A stretch of 64,000 bases of DNA from Faecalibacter sp. LW9 (GTDB lineage: Bacteria > Bacteroidota > Bacteroidia > Flavobacteriales > Weeksellaceae): the NCBI RefSeq assembly GCF_034661295.1, contig NZ_CP141062.1:2232001-2296000 (forward strand), written 5' to 3'. A model generated the notes under the pieces. The model saw nothing but the letters and a program-made list of their open reading frames with translations, made no database searches and was not told the DNA's origin. Shown here piece after piece: positions 18,347-27,765 of the stretch (position 1 is the first letter of the stretch; each line of letters starts with the position of its first letter). Both the position numbers and the translations under genes were made by a program.

Positions 18347-18377
18347 GAAAAAAACACTGATTTTATCAGTGTTTTTT
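18347..18377. terminator. Terminator downstream of bshB1
   Basis: AAAAAACACTGA pairs with TCAGTGTTTTTT around a TTTTA loop. It lies one base past the bshB1 stop, with T-rich tails in both directions. Confidence 0.88.
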
Positions 18378-19079
18378 CTAAAGTAAAGAATCTAAATTAT
18401 TTACAGCGATGTAATTTCTCGAAATAAATCCTTCTCCAGCTTCCGTTCCAATTAAACGACCTAAATCCATGGCACGATATTGTATAGAATCCGTAAAATT
18501 CTTCGTAGCAATTGGTGTTACAGGCTCTTTAGAATTAGGATCAAAGAATTGAGTTTTGTACGCTAAACACGATTCTACTTTTTGATCTAAGAATCCTGTA
18601 ATGTCTACGACAAAGTTAGGTTCTAATGGTAGCCATTGGATGTAATGGAAGTGTTTTTTAGGACGCCATGGTTGTAATCCATTCTCAATTTTTGGCAATC
18701 CTGAAAGAAATATAGCGGTGTTGACAAGATCTGAACCTTTTCCATGGTCGGGATGACGGTCAGAAGGTGCATTACTTAAAATAACATCGGGTTGGTATTT
18801 ACGAATCATTGCGATGACCTTCATTTGATTTTCTTTGTTGTTTTCAAAGAAACCATCACCAATATTTAAATTTTCACGTACAGTTACACCTAAAATTTTA
18901 GCTGCTTCAGTTGCTTCTTCTTTACGAGTAAGATCTGTTCCACGTGTTCCTAATTCACCTTTTGTTAAATCGATGATCCCGACTTTTTTACCCAGGCTAA
19001 TTTCTTTGGCTAATGTTCCGCCACAACCTAATTCGACATCATCTGGATGTGCGCCAATAGCTAAAATATCTAATTTCAT
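18378..19079 (-). CDS. bshB1: Bacillithiol biosynthesis deacetylase BshB1
   Basis: This is a 233-residue LmbE/PIG-L family zinc deacetylase. AIGAHPDDVELGCGG (AHPDD) near residue 8 and SDRHPDHGKG near 107 supply the zinc and catalytic residues. RRKEEA-type and FFDPNSKEP stretches fit the BshB1 subfamily. It removes the acetyl group from GlcNAc-malate, the second step of bacillithiol synthesis. BshA and BshC are not in the window. It starts 6 bases after a glutathione peroxidase-like gene, so the two form an operon joining thiol synthesis with peroxide defence. Confidence 0.93.
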   Translation of the reverse strand: MKLDILAIGAHPDDVELGCGGTLAKEISLGKKVGIIDLTKGELGTRGTDLTRKEEATEAAKILGVTVRENLNIGDGFFENNKENQMKVIAMIRKYQPDVILSNAPSDRHPDHGKGSDLVNTAIFLSGLPKIENGLQPWRPKKHFHYIQWLPLEPNFVVDITGFLDQKVESCLAYKTQFFDPNSKEPVTPIATKNFTDSIQYRAMDLGRLIGTEAGEGFISRNYIAVNNLDSLL

Positions 19080-19085
19080 TTTGAT

Positions 19086-19676
19086 TTATTTATTTTCAAT
19101 CCAAGCGATAATTTTTTCATCGTCTGGTGTTACATTTGAAGGGTAAGAAGCTTCTAACGTTCCATCAGGATTAATTAAGAATTTTGTAAAATTCCACTTA
19201 ACATCATAATCTGATTTCCCATTTAAAGCTTTTTGAGTTAAATATTTAAAAATTTCATTTTGTCCTGTACCTTTTACATCACTTTTTGTCATTAAAGGAA
19301 AAGAAACACCATAATTTAAACGACAGAAGTTAGCAATCTCTTCGTTGTTCTCAAATTCTTGTCCTCCAAAGTTATCCGAAGGAAAACCGATAACAACAAA
19401 ATCATCATTTCGGTATTGTTGATATACTTTTTCTAATGCATCATATTGTTTGGTATATCCACATTTGGAAGCGGTATTTAAAATCAAGACTTTTTTACCT
19501 TTTAAATCAGCAAAATTAAATTGATCTCCATTAATGTCTTCGAACGTATAATCATAAATTGATTTCATCTTTTTTGAAGTTTGAGTGGTTGTTGGTTTTG
19601 TGGGCTTTTTCGTTTTCTTTTCTTGTGCATTGCAGGATGCAAAAACGCTTAATAAAGCAATTATTAAATATTTCAT
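19086..19676 (-). CDS. Glutathione peroxidase-like lipoprotein (thiol peroxidase)
   Basis: This 196-residue protein has a lipoprotein signal (MKYLIIALLSVFASC, lipidated Cys15), a Lys/Thr-rich linker and then a GPx thioredoxin fold (LKGKKVLILNTASKCGYTKQYDAL). The peroxidatic residue is Cys, not selenocysteine. KWNFTKFLINPDG carries the conserved Trp-Asn-Phe. The ATG at 19676 is chosen over the longer frame (19715) because it opens the lipobox and because a TAAATTTG promoter element (19694-19701) lies just upstream. As the next gene is bshB1, its reductant could be bacillithiol-linked or thioredoxin; this is inference. Confidence 0.9.
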   Translation of the reverse strand: MKYLIIALLSVFASCNAQEKKTKKPTKPTTTQTSKKMKSIYDYTFEDINGDQFNFADLKGKKVLILNTASKCGYTKQYDALEKVYQQYRNDDFVVIGFPSDNFGGQEFENNEEIANFCRLNYGVSFPLMTKSDVKGTGQNEIFKYLTQKALNGKSDYDVKWNFTKFLINPDGTLEASYPSNVTPDDEKIIAWIENK

Positions 19677-19693
19677 ATCTATATATTGTCTAA

Positions 19694-19701
19694 CAAATTT
19701 A
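19694..19701 (-). promoter_or_regulatory. Promoter -7 element for the gpx-bshB1 operon
   Basis: TAAATTTG on the minus strand is a perfect TAnnTTTG, with a predicted start near 19687, about 11 bases before the gpx ATG. No well-spaced TTG was found. Confidence 0.45.
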
Positions 19702-19747
19702 CAATATATGATCAATTAATAAATTGATATACGTCAAAAAATGTTTT

Positions 19748-19914
19748 TCATTTTATAAAGTGCAACAAATTTGTAATTCCTCCGCTCAGATAAATGATAA
19801 AGCAAATTAAAGCCAATGCGAATAGAACTAGAATTCGAATGATTGTCTTATTTTAGATTTATCATCTTTAATTTTTTTATAATCAATTTTTTTTGGCTGT
19901 TTCATTCTATTCAT
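19748..19914 (-). pseudogene. Possible small membrane protein, frameshifted
   Basis: From ATG 19914 the frame reads MNRMKQPKKIDYKKIKDDKSKIR and would stop at TAG 19828. The overlapping frame continues with a clear single TM helix, TIIRILVLFALALICFIIYL, then SGGITNLLHFIK and a TGA at 19748. A single missing base between 19831 and 19852 would join them into a 55-residue protein with a basic cytoplasmic tail and one TM segment. Either the gene is broken, or the sequence has an error, or the match is chance. No family was recognised. Confidence 0.35.
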
Positions 19915-20013
19915 AAATCACGGGTTAAATATTAGTAATTATTTAAATAATTTTCACAGTTTAAGGATTTGTGTTGTTAAATAGGTAATTATAAAGATAA
20001 AAAATTATGAATC

Positions 20014-20048
20014 ATAAAAAAAAGCTCATACTGAAAAGTATGAGCTTT
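20014..20048 (-). terminator. Terminator of ccsBA
   Basis: A 12-bp stem AAAGCTCATACT / AGTATGAGCTTT with a GAAA tetraloop is followed on the minus strand by an eight-T tract. It is 20 bases beyond the restored ccsBA stop. Confidence 0.88.
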
Positions 20049-20068
20049 AAAATTATATGCAATTTATT

Positions 20069-23000
20069 TTATTTTTTATGCAAGTATTTAGGTACTAAAC
20101 GAGAGGCTAATGTCAAAATAACCATCATCGCTAATGTCCAATAAATCCAATCTGGAATTGGAACTGGATCTCCTGCTGCATATGAGTGTAAACCAGATAA
20201 ATAGTAGTTTACTCCAAAATACGTCATAATCACTGACCATATACATTGCTGCAACATTAAAAGTCCAAAATCCTCTTAAACCTGGCACTAATCGCATGTG
20301 TAATACAACAGCATAAACAATTACAGAAATAAAAGCCCAAGTTTCTTTTGGATCCCAAGACCAATAACGACCCCAAGATTCATTCGCCCACATTCCTCCT
20401 AAGAATGTACCAATTGTTAGCAAATAGATCCCAATGGTTAAGGACATTTCTGAGACATAAGACATTTCTTTGATTGAAACTTCAATTTTCTTATTCTGTT
20501 TAAACATCATAATAATTAAAGCAAAGAATCCTAATACTGCACTTAATCCAAAGAATCCATAAGATGAAACAATAATGGCAACGTGTACAATTAACCAATA
20601 TGATTTAAGTACCGGTACTAAAGGTGTAATTTGTGGATCTAGCATAGCTCCACCATGAGCAAATCCCATCATAATCACAGCAACCATTGCTCCCGTTGCA
20701 GGAATAAAAGCATTACGATTTTTATGTAAAATTAAACCAGCTAATACACCCACCCAAGAAATAAATATAATGGCTTCATATCCATTTGACCATGGCGCGT
20801 GTCCTGTTAAATACCATCGAATTCCTAATCCAATAGCATGCGCCAGGAAGACGATAAAGGTTAACCCTAAAACGACATTAATGGCATATTTAACAAATTT
20901 ATTTTCAGTAAATAATTGAACAAAGGCTAAAATGATCAAGATAGAAGCTACAACGAAGTAAGCAATCATTATCCAAAAGAACACATTGGCTTTGTTATAG
21001 AAAACTTCTAATTCTACCTTTTGTGCGGATGGTACAACATTTTTACCCCATTTTTGTTGGTATTCGTTGATGTAATCGATGGCATTATTAGCAGCTGTAA
21101 AATCACCTGACTTCATTCCCTCAGAAACCATGTTCATATAAACTGAAACCATCCCTAGAGCTAGAGTGTCAATTTCAACAGGTTTTTCATTGGTTTGATA
21201 AATCCAAGATGTCCAACGGTTAGTAGGGTCATTTTGAACAGGGATTATTTTTAATTGATATCCTTTTGCTGTATTATCTAAAATATTAAAGCGTTCTGTA
21301 ACTGCAATTACTTCTTCATCAAATTTAGAACGTTCTGCAGGTTTACGAGAAAAAGCTTCACTGTATAATTTATCTAACTTAAATCGTGTCGTTTGTGGAT
21401 CAACTAAATTCATTAATGAAGTATATCCTTCATCATTAGCATTTGTTAATTGTTTCAATTGATCACCCCCTTTGCTACCCACTTTAATTAATGGAGCATT
21501 TGCCCAATAAGCAGGATCCATTTGTAAAGAGATAAACCATTGATCAGATGTTAATCCATGATACTTATCTTTTTTGTAGATTTTTCGTAAAATTTCTAAA
21601 GATTGAGTATTAATTGGTTTAATACGTCCTTCAATATCTTGAATCAATAAGTGACCAAAACGATCGGCATGCTCAACAGGTATTTTAAGGTTTTGTACTA
21701 ATGTCTTCGGATCAGACATTTCTTTCGAAACCCCGTGATTTGCATGAGGAGCTTTAATTTGTTGCTCTTTTGTTGGTTCTCCATGTCCTTCTCCTGGTGC
21801 ATGATCATGACCAGCGTGAGGATCAGTCGCTTGACCAAAAGCTAAGATAGAGAAGAAGAAAGGAATTAAAATTAAAGTTTTCTTTTTGTGTAGATTTTTT
21901 AATAAATCATTCAAATGTAAGAAACGTGTTCCTTTCCAGAATAATGATACGAACATACCTCCAAATAATAAGAAATATCCAACATAGGTAATATTTGTTC
22001 CCCACCAGTCTTGATTTACAGATAAAACAGTACCGTTTTCTGTAGGGAAGTAACTTGATTGGAAGAAACGATACCCTTTATAATCCATTACATTGTTCAT
22101 GTAAATGTGTTGCGGTGTTTCAACTCCTTCATCAATCACTGTAATTTTAGATTCAAATGATGATGGATTCGTTGAACCAGGATAACGATCTAAGATAAAG
22201 TCATCTAAACGTATGCTAAATGGTGTTTTTACAATACGAGCACCGTATCCTAATGAAATATTTAAACCATCGATTGAAACATCGGCAGTATAATTCTGTT
22301 GACCTTGACCACCAACAATTGTAACTGTATCTCTTTTGTCTCCAACAATCACTTCGGCACGAATTGCACCAGGTAAATTTTTTTGTTCAGGATGATGTTT
22401 ATTCCCTTCACTGTATACAACTTCACCTAAGAATGCAGGGTTTGGAATTACAAATTGGGCGTTAAGTATTGAATATAAAGAACGTAATTTCAAAGGTTCC
22501 ATCACATTGAAACCTACTTTACCTGCTGATTCTTTTAATTTCGCTTCATCAGTAACAATACCAATTTGCTGTCCGGTCATTTGAACGTACTCTCCTTCGA
22601 ATGGGGATTTGATGGTTAAATTTTCACCTTCACCCATTATTTGTACAGTACCTTCCATTGGACGATTGAAAGAAACTAATGTTCCTCCTAAAGATTTAAT
22701 TTCACCAGACTTGATGAATACAGATTGACGTCCACCTTCACCAATAGTTACTAATTCTAAAATAGGTTTACCCGTTGATTTTCTAACAATTGTATCTAAA
22801 GCATGAGGGATATAATCGAACGTTTTTAACGTGATTAATTTATTTTTGAATTGATATTGACCTTCGAAATTGCGATAGAACATTGAATTTGTGCTATCCT
22901 TTCGGTCAAAATAAGTCATTTCGTAGTTGTGATTATCGTATGCTAAACGCTGATCACCATCATCTACGATTAATTTGAAGTAATTTTTATAGGATACAAT

Positions 23001-23342
23001 TTCGTTTGTTGTTTCACCTTCTGGAATTTGCATATTTCCTTCAAAGCTGATGTAACGTGTAACTGCACCACCAATAAAAATGAATAAAAAGGCCATGTGA
23101 AAGACAAGTAAAGACCACTTTTCACGTCTCCATAATTGATATCTTTTGATATTGGCGATAAATAAAACAATCAACCAAACCATCAAAATTTCAAACCATG
23201 TTGCCTCGTAAATTACAGCTTTGGCTGTTGCTGTATCATAATCATTCTCAACAAATGTAGCGATGGTCATTGAAACTGCATAAATCAGTAACAAAACGGA
23301 CATGGTACGTGTTGAAAATAAATATTTTTCAAGTTTGTTCAT
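20069..23342 (-). pseudogene. ccsBA: CcsBA (ResB-ResC fusion) cytochrome c biogenesis protein, frameshifted near its 3' end
   Basis: This is a fused system II cytochrome c synthase of about 1090 residues. A ResB/Ccs1-like N-terminal half (TM helices near 10-90 and 470-490, large periplasmic part) is followed by a ResC/CcsA half with the tryptophan-rich WWD-type motif (GGMWANESWGRYWSWDPKETWAF). The open frame runs into out-of-frame sequence (SDYDVFWSK...) and stops at 20088. Skipping one base of the CC pair at 20237-20238 restores SVIMTYFGVNYYLSGLHSYA and ends at 20069, so a 1-base insertion is the simplest cause. The lost end carries the last TM helices and the conserved His in GLHSYA. The ATG at 23342 follows a good promoter. 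It should be essential for c-type cytochromes, so a sequence error is possible. Confidence 0.88.
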
Positions 23343-23359
23343 GCTATAAAATTGATTTA

Positions 23360-23389
23360 CAAAAATACTAGAGTTCTTAGGATAAACAA
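23360..23389 (-). promoter_or_regulatory. Promoter of ccsBA
   Basis: On the minus strand TTG (23387-23389), 19 bases and TATTTTTG (23360-23367) form a full-match Bacteroidota promoter. The start near 23353 leaves an 11-base leader before ATG 23342 and rules out the longer upstream frame. Confidence 0.65.
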
Positions 23390-23642
23390 CCAAATTTATC
23401 AATGATTTTTGTTATTCTATTTTAGTTAATGAATTGTTAATATTATATTATAAGTCATTTTTTTAAGTTAATGTATATCAAATAAATATAATGTTTTACA
23501 TCTCTTTAAGATCAACAAAATTCTCTCTTTTATTAAGTTTTTTTTTAGAAATGTTAAATAATTGTAAAGTTAATTTTCATCGATTACCAATCATCTATGG
23601 TATTGATTTTGTAATAACCCTAAATATCACCAAAACTAGTAA
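23390..23642. other. Divergent intergenic region, no gene seen
   Basis: This is AT-rich sequence between ccsBA and the lipoprotein gene at 23643. Apart from the ccsBA promoter at its left edge, no convincing promoter, RNA or coding sequence is visible. Confidence 0.4.
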
Positions 23643-24065
23643 ATGAAAAAGGTTATTATTTTATCAGCATTTGCCTTGGCTTCCATGGGTCAATTTAGCT
23701 GTCACTCCAATAAGTCAGTGTATCAACAAACAACTGAAAATATTTCAAGTGATTTTCAGTCAGGTTACTTTGATCAACATGTGAAGGGTAACGAATATGA
23801 AGTAATATATCGTGGTGTCAAAATGAATCAAAATAAAGTTTTTGACTTGTCGATGTTACGTGCAGCAGAAATTGCAAAAAATAGAGGATTTAAACACTTT
23901 GTTGTTTTGAGTAAAGTTTCAGAAAGTACACAAATCAATAAGCAAAAAATTAATAGCAGTGCATTAAAAGTGGCTTTGTATAATGATGTGCCAGCCAAAT
24001 ATCAAACTTTTTATGATGCTCATGCAGAATACGATCGTTTGACTAAAAAATATAATTTGAAATAA
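23643..24065 (+). CDS. Hypothetical lipoprotein (CC0125/CC1285-like)
   Basis: This 140-residue protein has a lipoprotein signal (MKKVIILSAFALASMGQFSC, Cys20). The central stretch YEVIYRGVKMNQNKVFDLSMLRAAEIAKNRGFKHFVVL resembles the small family in which a 'YxVxFxGN...LxRAAELAxxxGYxxFxV' core is conserved. Its function is unknown. It is monocistronic, with a strong terminator shared with the convergent M3 peptidase gene. Confidence 0.7.
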   Translation: MKKVIILSAFALASMGQFSCHSNKSVYQQTTENISSDFQSGYFDQHVKGNEYEVIYRGVKMNQNKVFDLSMLRAAEIAKNRGFKHFVVLSKVSESTQINKQKINSSALKVALYNDVPAKYQTFYDAHAEYDRLTKKYNLK

Positions 24066-24096
24066 AAAAAGCTCAACTTTTAAAGTTGAGCTTTTG
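24066..24096. terminator. Bidirectional terminator
   Basis: AAAAGCTCAACTTT pairs with AAAGTTGAGCTTTT across the gap between convergent genes ending at 24065 and 24100. Confidence 0.88.
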
Positions 24097-24099
24097 TAT

Positions 24100-26133
24100 T
24101 TATGCAACTAATCCTGCACGTTTTAAAAGTGCATCAGGCGTTGGTTTTTTCCCTCGGAATGCAATATATAATTCCATTGGGTCTTTTGTTCCTCCAGATG
24201 ATAATAGAGTGTAATATTTCTGAGCTGTTTCCTCATTGAAAATTCCTGTTTCTTGAAAATAAGCAAATGCATCTGCATCCAATACTTCTGCCCATTTGTA
24301 AGAATAATATCCTGAAGAATATCCTCCTTGGAAAATATGAGAAAATGAAGTACTCATTAAATTATCTTGAACCTGAGGATATAATTCTGTAGGTTGAAAA
24401 GCCATCTTTTCAAATTCTTGTACATCATGAATTTCGCTTGGATTATTGGCATGATATGCCATGTCTAATAGTCCAAAACTAATTTGACGTAAAGTTTGAT
24501 ATCCATCCATATAACTTGAAGCATTTCTAACTTTATCCACTAATTCTTGAGGAATTACTTCTCCTGTTTGATAGTGTTTTGCAAATAGTGCTAGAGCTTC
24601 TGGTTCATAGCAAAAATTCTCATAGAATTGTGATGGTAATTCTACAAAATCCCAGTAGACATTTGTTCCAGCTAAACTTTCAAAAACGGTATTAGGTAAC
24701 ATTCCATGTAACGCATGACCAAATTCGTGGAATAGTGTTGTCACTTCTTGGAACGTTAACAATGAAGGTTTATCTTTTGTTGGTTTTGTAAAATTACATA
24801 CAATAGAAACATGTGGGCGGATAGATTTCCCATTAACATTTGAAGCTTCTCTAAAACTTGTCATCCAAGCACCAGGACGTTTTCCAGCGCGTGGAAAGAA
24901 ATCTGCATATAATAAACTTAAAAAGTTTCCATCTTTGTCCAAAACTTCATAAGTCACCACATCTTCATGGTATTTGTCGATGGTATTTATTTTCTTGAAT
25001 GTAATTCCAAATAACTTTGTGGCGACTTCAAAAGCTCCTTGGGTTACATTTTCCAATTGGAAATAAGGTTTTAACTCTTCTTCAGACAGATTAAATTTAA
25101 CTTGTTTCAATTTTTCAGCATAATAGGCATGATCCCAACGTTGTAATGTATCAATACCATCTGTTTTTTGCGCAAATGCAGCAAGTTCTTCAATCTCTTT
25201 TTCAGCAAAAGGACGTGCTTTAACCAATAAATCATTTAAAAATTCAATGACATTCGATGGTGTTTTTGCCATTCGTTCTTCTAGAACATAATCAGCATGT
25301 GTAGTATAGCCTAATAAATTTGCACGATCGTAACGAAGTTTTGCAATTTTTTTGATGTTTTCTTCGTTGTTATATTCGTTATTTTGATAGGCTTTACGTC
25401 CACTCGCACGGAACAATTCTTCACGCAATGCTCTATTTTCAGCATACTGCATAAAAGGAATATAGCTTGGAGCTTGCAATGTGAAAATCCATCCTTCTTT
25501 ATTTTTAGCTTCGGCATCAGCTTTTGCTTGTTCTATAGCATAATCAGGTAAACCTTTTAAATCATCTTCATTGGTAATGATTAATTCATATAAATTTGTT
25601 TCAGCTAAAACATTTTGCCCGAATTGTAAAGTTAATTGCGCTAATTCTTTATCAATATCTCTTAATTTCAGCTTTTCGTCTTCGTTAAGATTGGCACCAT
25701 TACGAGAGAATCCTTTGTATTTTTTCTCTAATAAATAAGCTTCTTCTTCTGTAAGGTTCAGCGTATGACGTTGATCATAAATAACTTTAATGCGTTGAAA
25801 AAGCGCTTGATTTAATCGGATGTCATTCCCAAACTCAGATAATGCAGGAGAAATTTCTTGTGCTATTTTTTGCATTTCATCAGACGTTTCAGCAGAGTTT
25901 AAATTAAAAAATATCGAAGAGATACGTCCTAATTTTTCACCTGAAAGTTCCATGGCAACGATGGTATTTTCGAAAGTAGGCTCTTGTGGATTATTAACGA
26001 TTTGATCGATTTCTTCTTTGGCTTCTTTAATTGCTTGTTCTAAAGCCGGTTGATAATGTTCTATTTTGATTTTAGAAAATGGTGCGCTTTCAAATGGCGT
26101 ATCAAATTTTTCTAATAATGGATTATTCATCAT
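24100..26133 (-). CDS. M3 family metallopeptidase (oligopeptidase A / peptidyl-dipeptidase Dcp type)
   Basis: This is a 677-residue cytosolic zinc peptidase with no signal peptide. The catalytic HExxH is in TLFHEFGHALHGML near residue 465, with the third ligand Glu in the FVELPSQFYENF stretch about 28 residues on. YSSGYYSYKWAEVLDADAF near the C-terminus is the substrate-binding signature of the M3A group. Its length and N-terminus (MNNPLLEKFDTPFESAPFSKIK) fit Dcp/PrlC. It degrades short peptides. OpdA and Dcp cannot be separated safely from sequence alone. Confidence 0.92.
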   Translation of the reverse strand: MMNNPLLEKFDTPFESAPFSKIKIEHYQPALEQAIKEAKEEIDQIVNNPQEPTFENTIVAMELSGEKLGRISSIFFNLNSAETSDEMQKIAQEISPALSEFGNDIRLNQALFQRIKVIYDQRHTLNLTEEEAYLLEKKYKGFSRNGANLNEDEKLKLRDIDKELAQLTLQFGQNVLAETNLYELIITNEDDLKGLPDYAIEQAKADAEAKNKEGWIFTLQAPSYIPFMQYAENRALREELFRASGRKAYQNNEYNNEENIKKIAKLRYDRANLLGYTTHADYVLEERMAKTPSNVIEFLNDLLVKARPFAEKEIEELAAFAQKTDGIDTLQRWDHAYYAEKLKQVKFNLSEEELKPYFQLENVTQGAFEVATKLFGITFKKINTIDKYHEDVVTYEVLDKDGNFLSLLYADFFPRAGKRPGAWMTSFREASNVNGKSIRPHVSIVCNFTKPTKDKPSLLTFQEVTTLFHEFGHALHGMLPNTVFESLAGTNVYWDFVELPSQFYENFCYEPEALALFAKHYQTGEVIPQELVDKVRNASSYMDGYQTLRQISFGLLDMAYHANNPSEIHDVQEFEKMAFQPTELYPQVQDNLMSTSFSHIFQGGYSSGYYSYKWAEVLDADAFAYFQETGIFNEETAQKYYTLLSSGGTKDPMELYIAFRGKKPTPDALLKRAGLVA

Positions 26134-26227
26134 TTCTGAATTGTATTTTGTGTAAATTTATCAAATTAAATTCCAATTTAGGAGTTTCTGACAAACCGTC
26201 ATTCAATTTAAATTTCATCTTAACTTT

Positions 26228-26842
26228 ATGTCGATTGATCTTACACCACAATTTTTAAAGGAACGTTTTTCTGAATCAGAAGATTTAAAAACAAATTTTA
26301 AAATTAATTATAATCGCTTTCAGCCAAAGAATTACTATAAACATTATAGCGAGGACTATATCTCATTTGCTTTGTACCCATCACCTTATGGTGATATTAT
26401 CATTGGAAGCGTGTCAGATGGTATTTGTTATTTGCATTTTGTAGAAAATCCCAAACAAGCGATTGAAAATTTCAAACATTTTTTTTTCGATTGCAATTTG
26501 CGGGACGAAAAAACAGATCAACAACAAATCGCGTTAAGAATTGTTACAGAAAATCAGTGGCCAGAAATGGTGAAGATTTATGCAAAAGGAACTGATTTTC
26601 AGTATGAAGTTTGGCGAGCGTTGACTAAAATTAAATTTGGTCAGATTACAACCTATTCGGAACTGGCTAAAATTATGGGAGTAAAAAGTGCATCGCGCGC
26701 CGTGGGATCTGCTATTGGTGCGAATGAAATTGCATATCTGATACCGTGTCATCGTGTGGTGCAAAAAACAGGTAAATTATCGGGATTTCGTTGGGGTGAA
26801 GCTTTAAAAGCCGAAATTTTAAAACATGAATTATCATTATGA
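26228..26842 (+). CDS. ogt: Methylated-DNA--protein-cysteine methyltransferase
   Basis: This is a 204-residue O6-alkylguanine-DNA alkyltransferase. The acceptor Cys is in the motif IPCHRVV near residue 174, preceded by the DNA-binding TTYSELAKIMGVKSASRAVGSAIGANE. The first 45 residues (LTPQFLKERFSES...) are like the linker that joins AraC and methyltransferase domains in Ada-type fusions, but no AraC domain is present in this chain. The stop overlaps the next start by four bases (ATGA), heading a three-gene operon. Confidence 0.93.
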   Translation: MSIDLTPQFLKERFSESEDLKTNFKINYNRFQPKNYYKHYSEDYISFALYPSPYGDIIIGSVSDGICYLHFVENPKQAIENFKHFFFDCNLRDEKTDQQQIALRIVTENQWPEMVKIYAKGTDFQYEVWRALTKIKFGQITTYSELAKIMGVKSASRAVGSAIGANEIAYLIPCHRVVQKTGKLSGFRWGEALKAEILKHELSL

Positions 26843-27765
26843 GTATTGCCATCCTATTTAATCAAAAGGATCCATTGGTATGGATGAATCAATTGAAAGA
26901 AAAATTACCAGAGGAGAAAATTGAAATTTATCCTGCTATCGAGAACAAAGATGAAGTAGAGTTTTTGCTGACTTGGAAACCGCATCCAGGATACGTCAAT
27001 GAATTTAAAAATCTAAAAGTGGTTCAGTCCGTCGGCGCCGGCATTGATCATTTGTTGCATACGTCTATTCCAGAATCTATCAAAGTTACACGTATTGTGG
27101 ATCCTGCGTTAAAACAAGATATGTTTGAACATGTTTTGATGTGCATCATGGCGTCGATGAAAAATACGATGTTATATTATAATGATCAGTTGAACCGATC
27201 GTGGTTACCTAAATCTTATCAAAGCATTCATTCTACAACAATTACCATTCTAGGGATGGGGGAAATTGGAAAATTTGTTGCTGTACAATTGAAAAATTTA
27301 GGATTTCAGGTACAAGGTTGGTCAAATTCACCTAAAAAAATAGATGACATTTTAACTTTTGCAGGACGTGATGCTTTTTTTGATTCTGTTCGTACTGGAG
27401 ATTTTATTGTGAATATTTTACCACTAACGGAAGAAACTAAAGAACTATTGAGTCATACGTTATTTCAACAAATGGCAAATCAACCTGTTTTAATCAATGT
27501 GGGTAGAGGAGGGCACATGAAAGATGAAGACTTGGTTACAGCATTGGATAATGGTTTTCTTAAAGCTGCTTATTTGGATGTTTTTCATCAAGAACCTTTA
27601 GAAGTTGATCATCCCTTTTGGACTCATCCGAATATTTATATTACTCCGCATATTGCAAGTATAACCAATCCTGATACAGCTATCGATTTGGTGATTGAAA
27701 ATTATAAACGTTTTAAATCCAATAATAAACTGCAACATGTAGTTGATTTAAAAAGAGGATATTAA
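26839..27765 (+). CDS. Glyoxylate/hydroxypyruvate reductase A-like 2-hydroxyacid dehydrogenase
   Basis: This is a 308-residue D-2-hydroxyacid dehydrogenase. The NAD(P)-binding loop GMGEIGKFVAVQLKNLGF is near residue 138, and the catalytic Arg, Glu and His fall in NVGRGGHMKDEDL, the AYLDVFHQEPLEVDHPFW region and ITPHIAS. The layout and VGAGIDHLL fit the GhrA group, which reduces glyoxylate or hydroxypyruvate. Its place in an operon with a DNA alkylation repair gene and an AraC regulator is odd and its substrate is unproven. Confidence 0.87.
   Translation: MSIAILFNQKDPLVWMNQLKEKLPEEKIEIYPAIENKDEVEFLLTWKPHPGYVNEFKNLKVVQSVGAGIDHLLHTSIPESIKVTRIVDPALKQDMFEHVLMCIMASMKNTMLYYNDQLNRSWLPKSYQSIHSTTITILGMGEIGKFVAVQLKNLGFQVQGWSNSPKKIDDILTFAGRDAFFDSVRTGDFIVNILPLTEETKELLSHTLFQQMANQPVLINVGRGGHMKDEDLVTALDNGFLKAAYLDVFHQEPLEVDHPFWTHPNIYITPHIASITNPDTAIDLVIENYKRFKSNNKLQHVVDLKRGY

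Noticed and set aside
20088-23402. ccsBA as an intact 1104-residue protein
   Set aside because: The last 50 or so residues are out of frame; the family's C-terminus is found in the adjacent frame ending at 20069, and the ATG at 23342 rather than 23402 follows the promoter.
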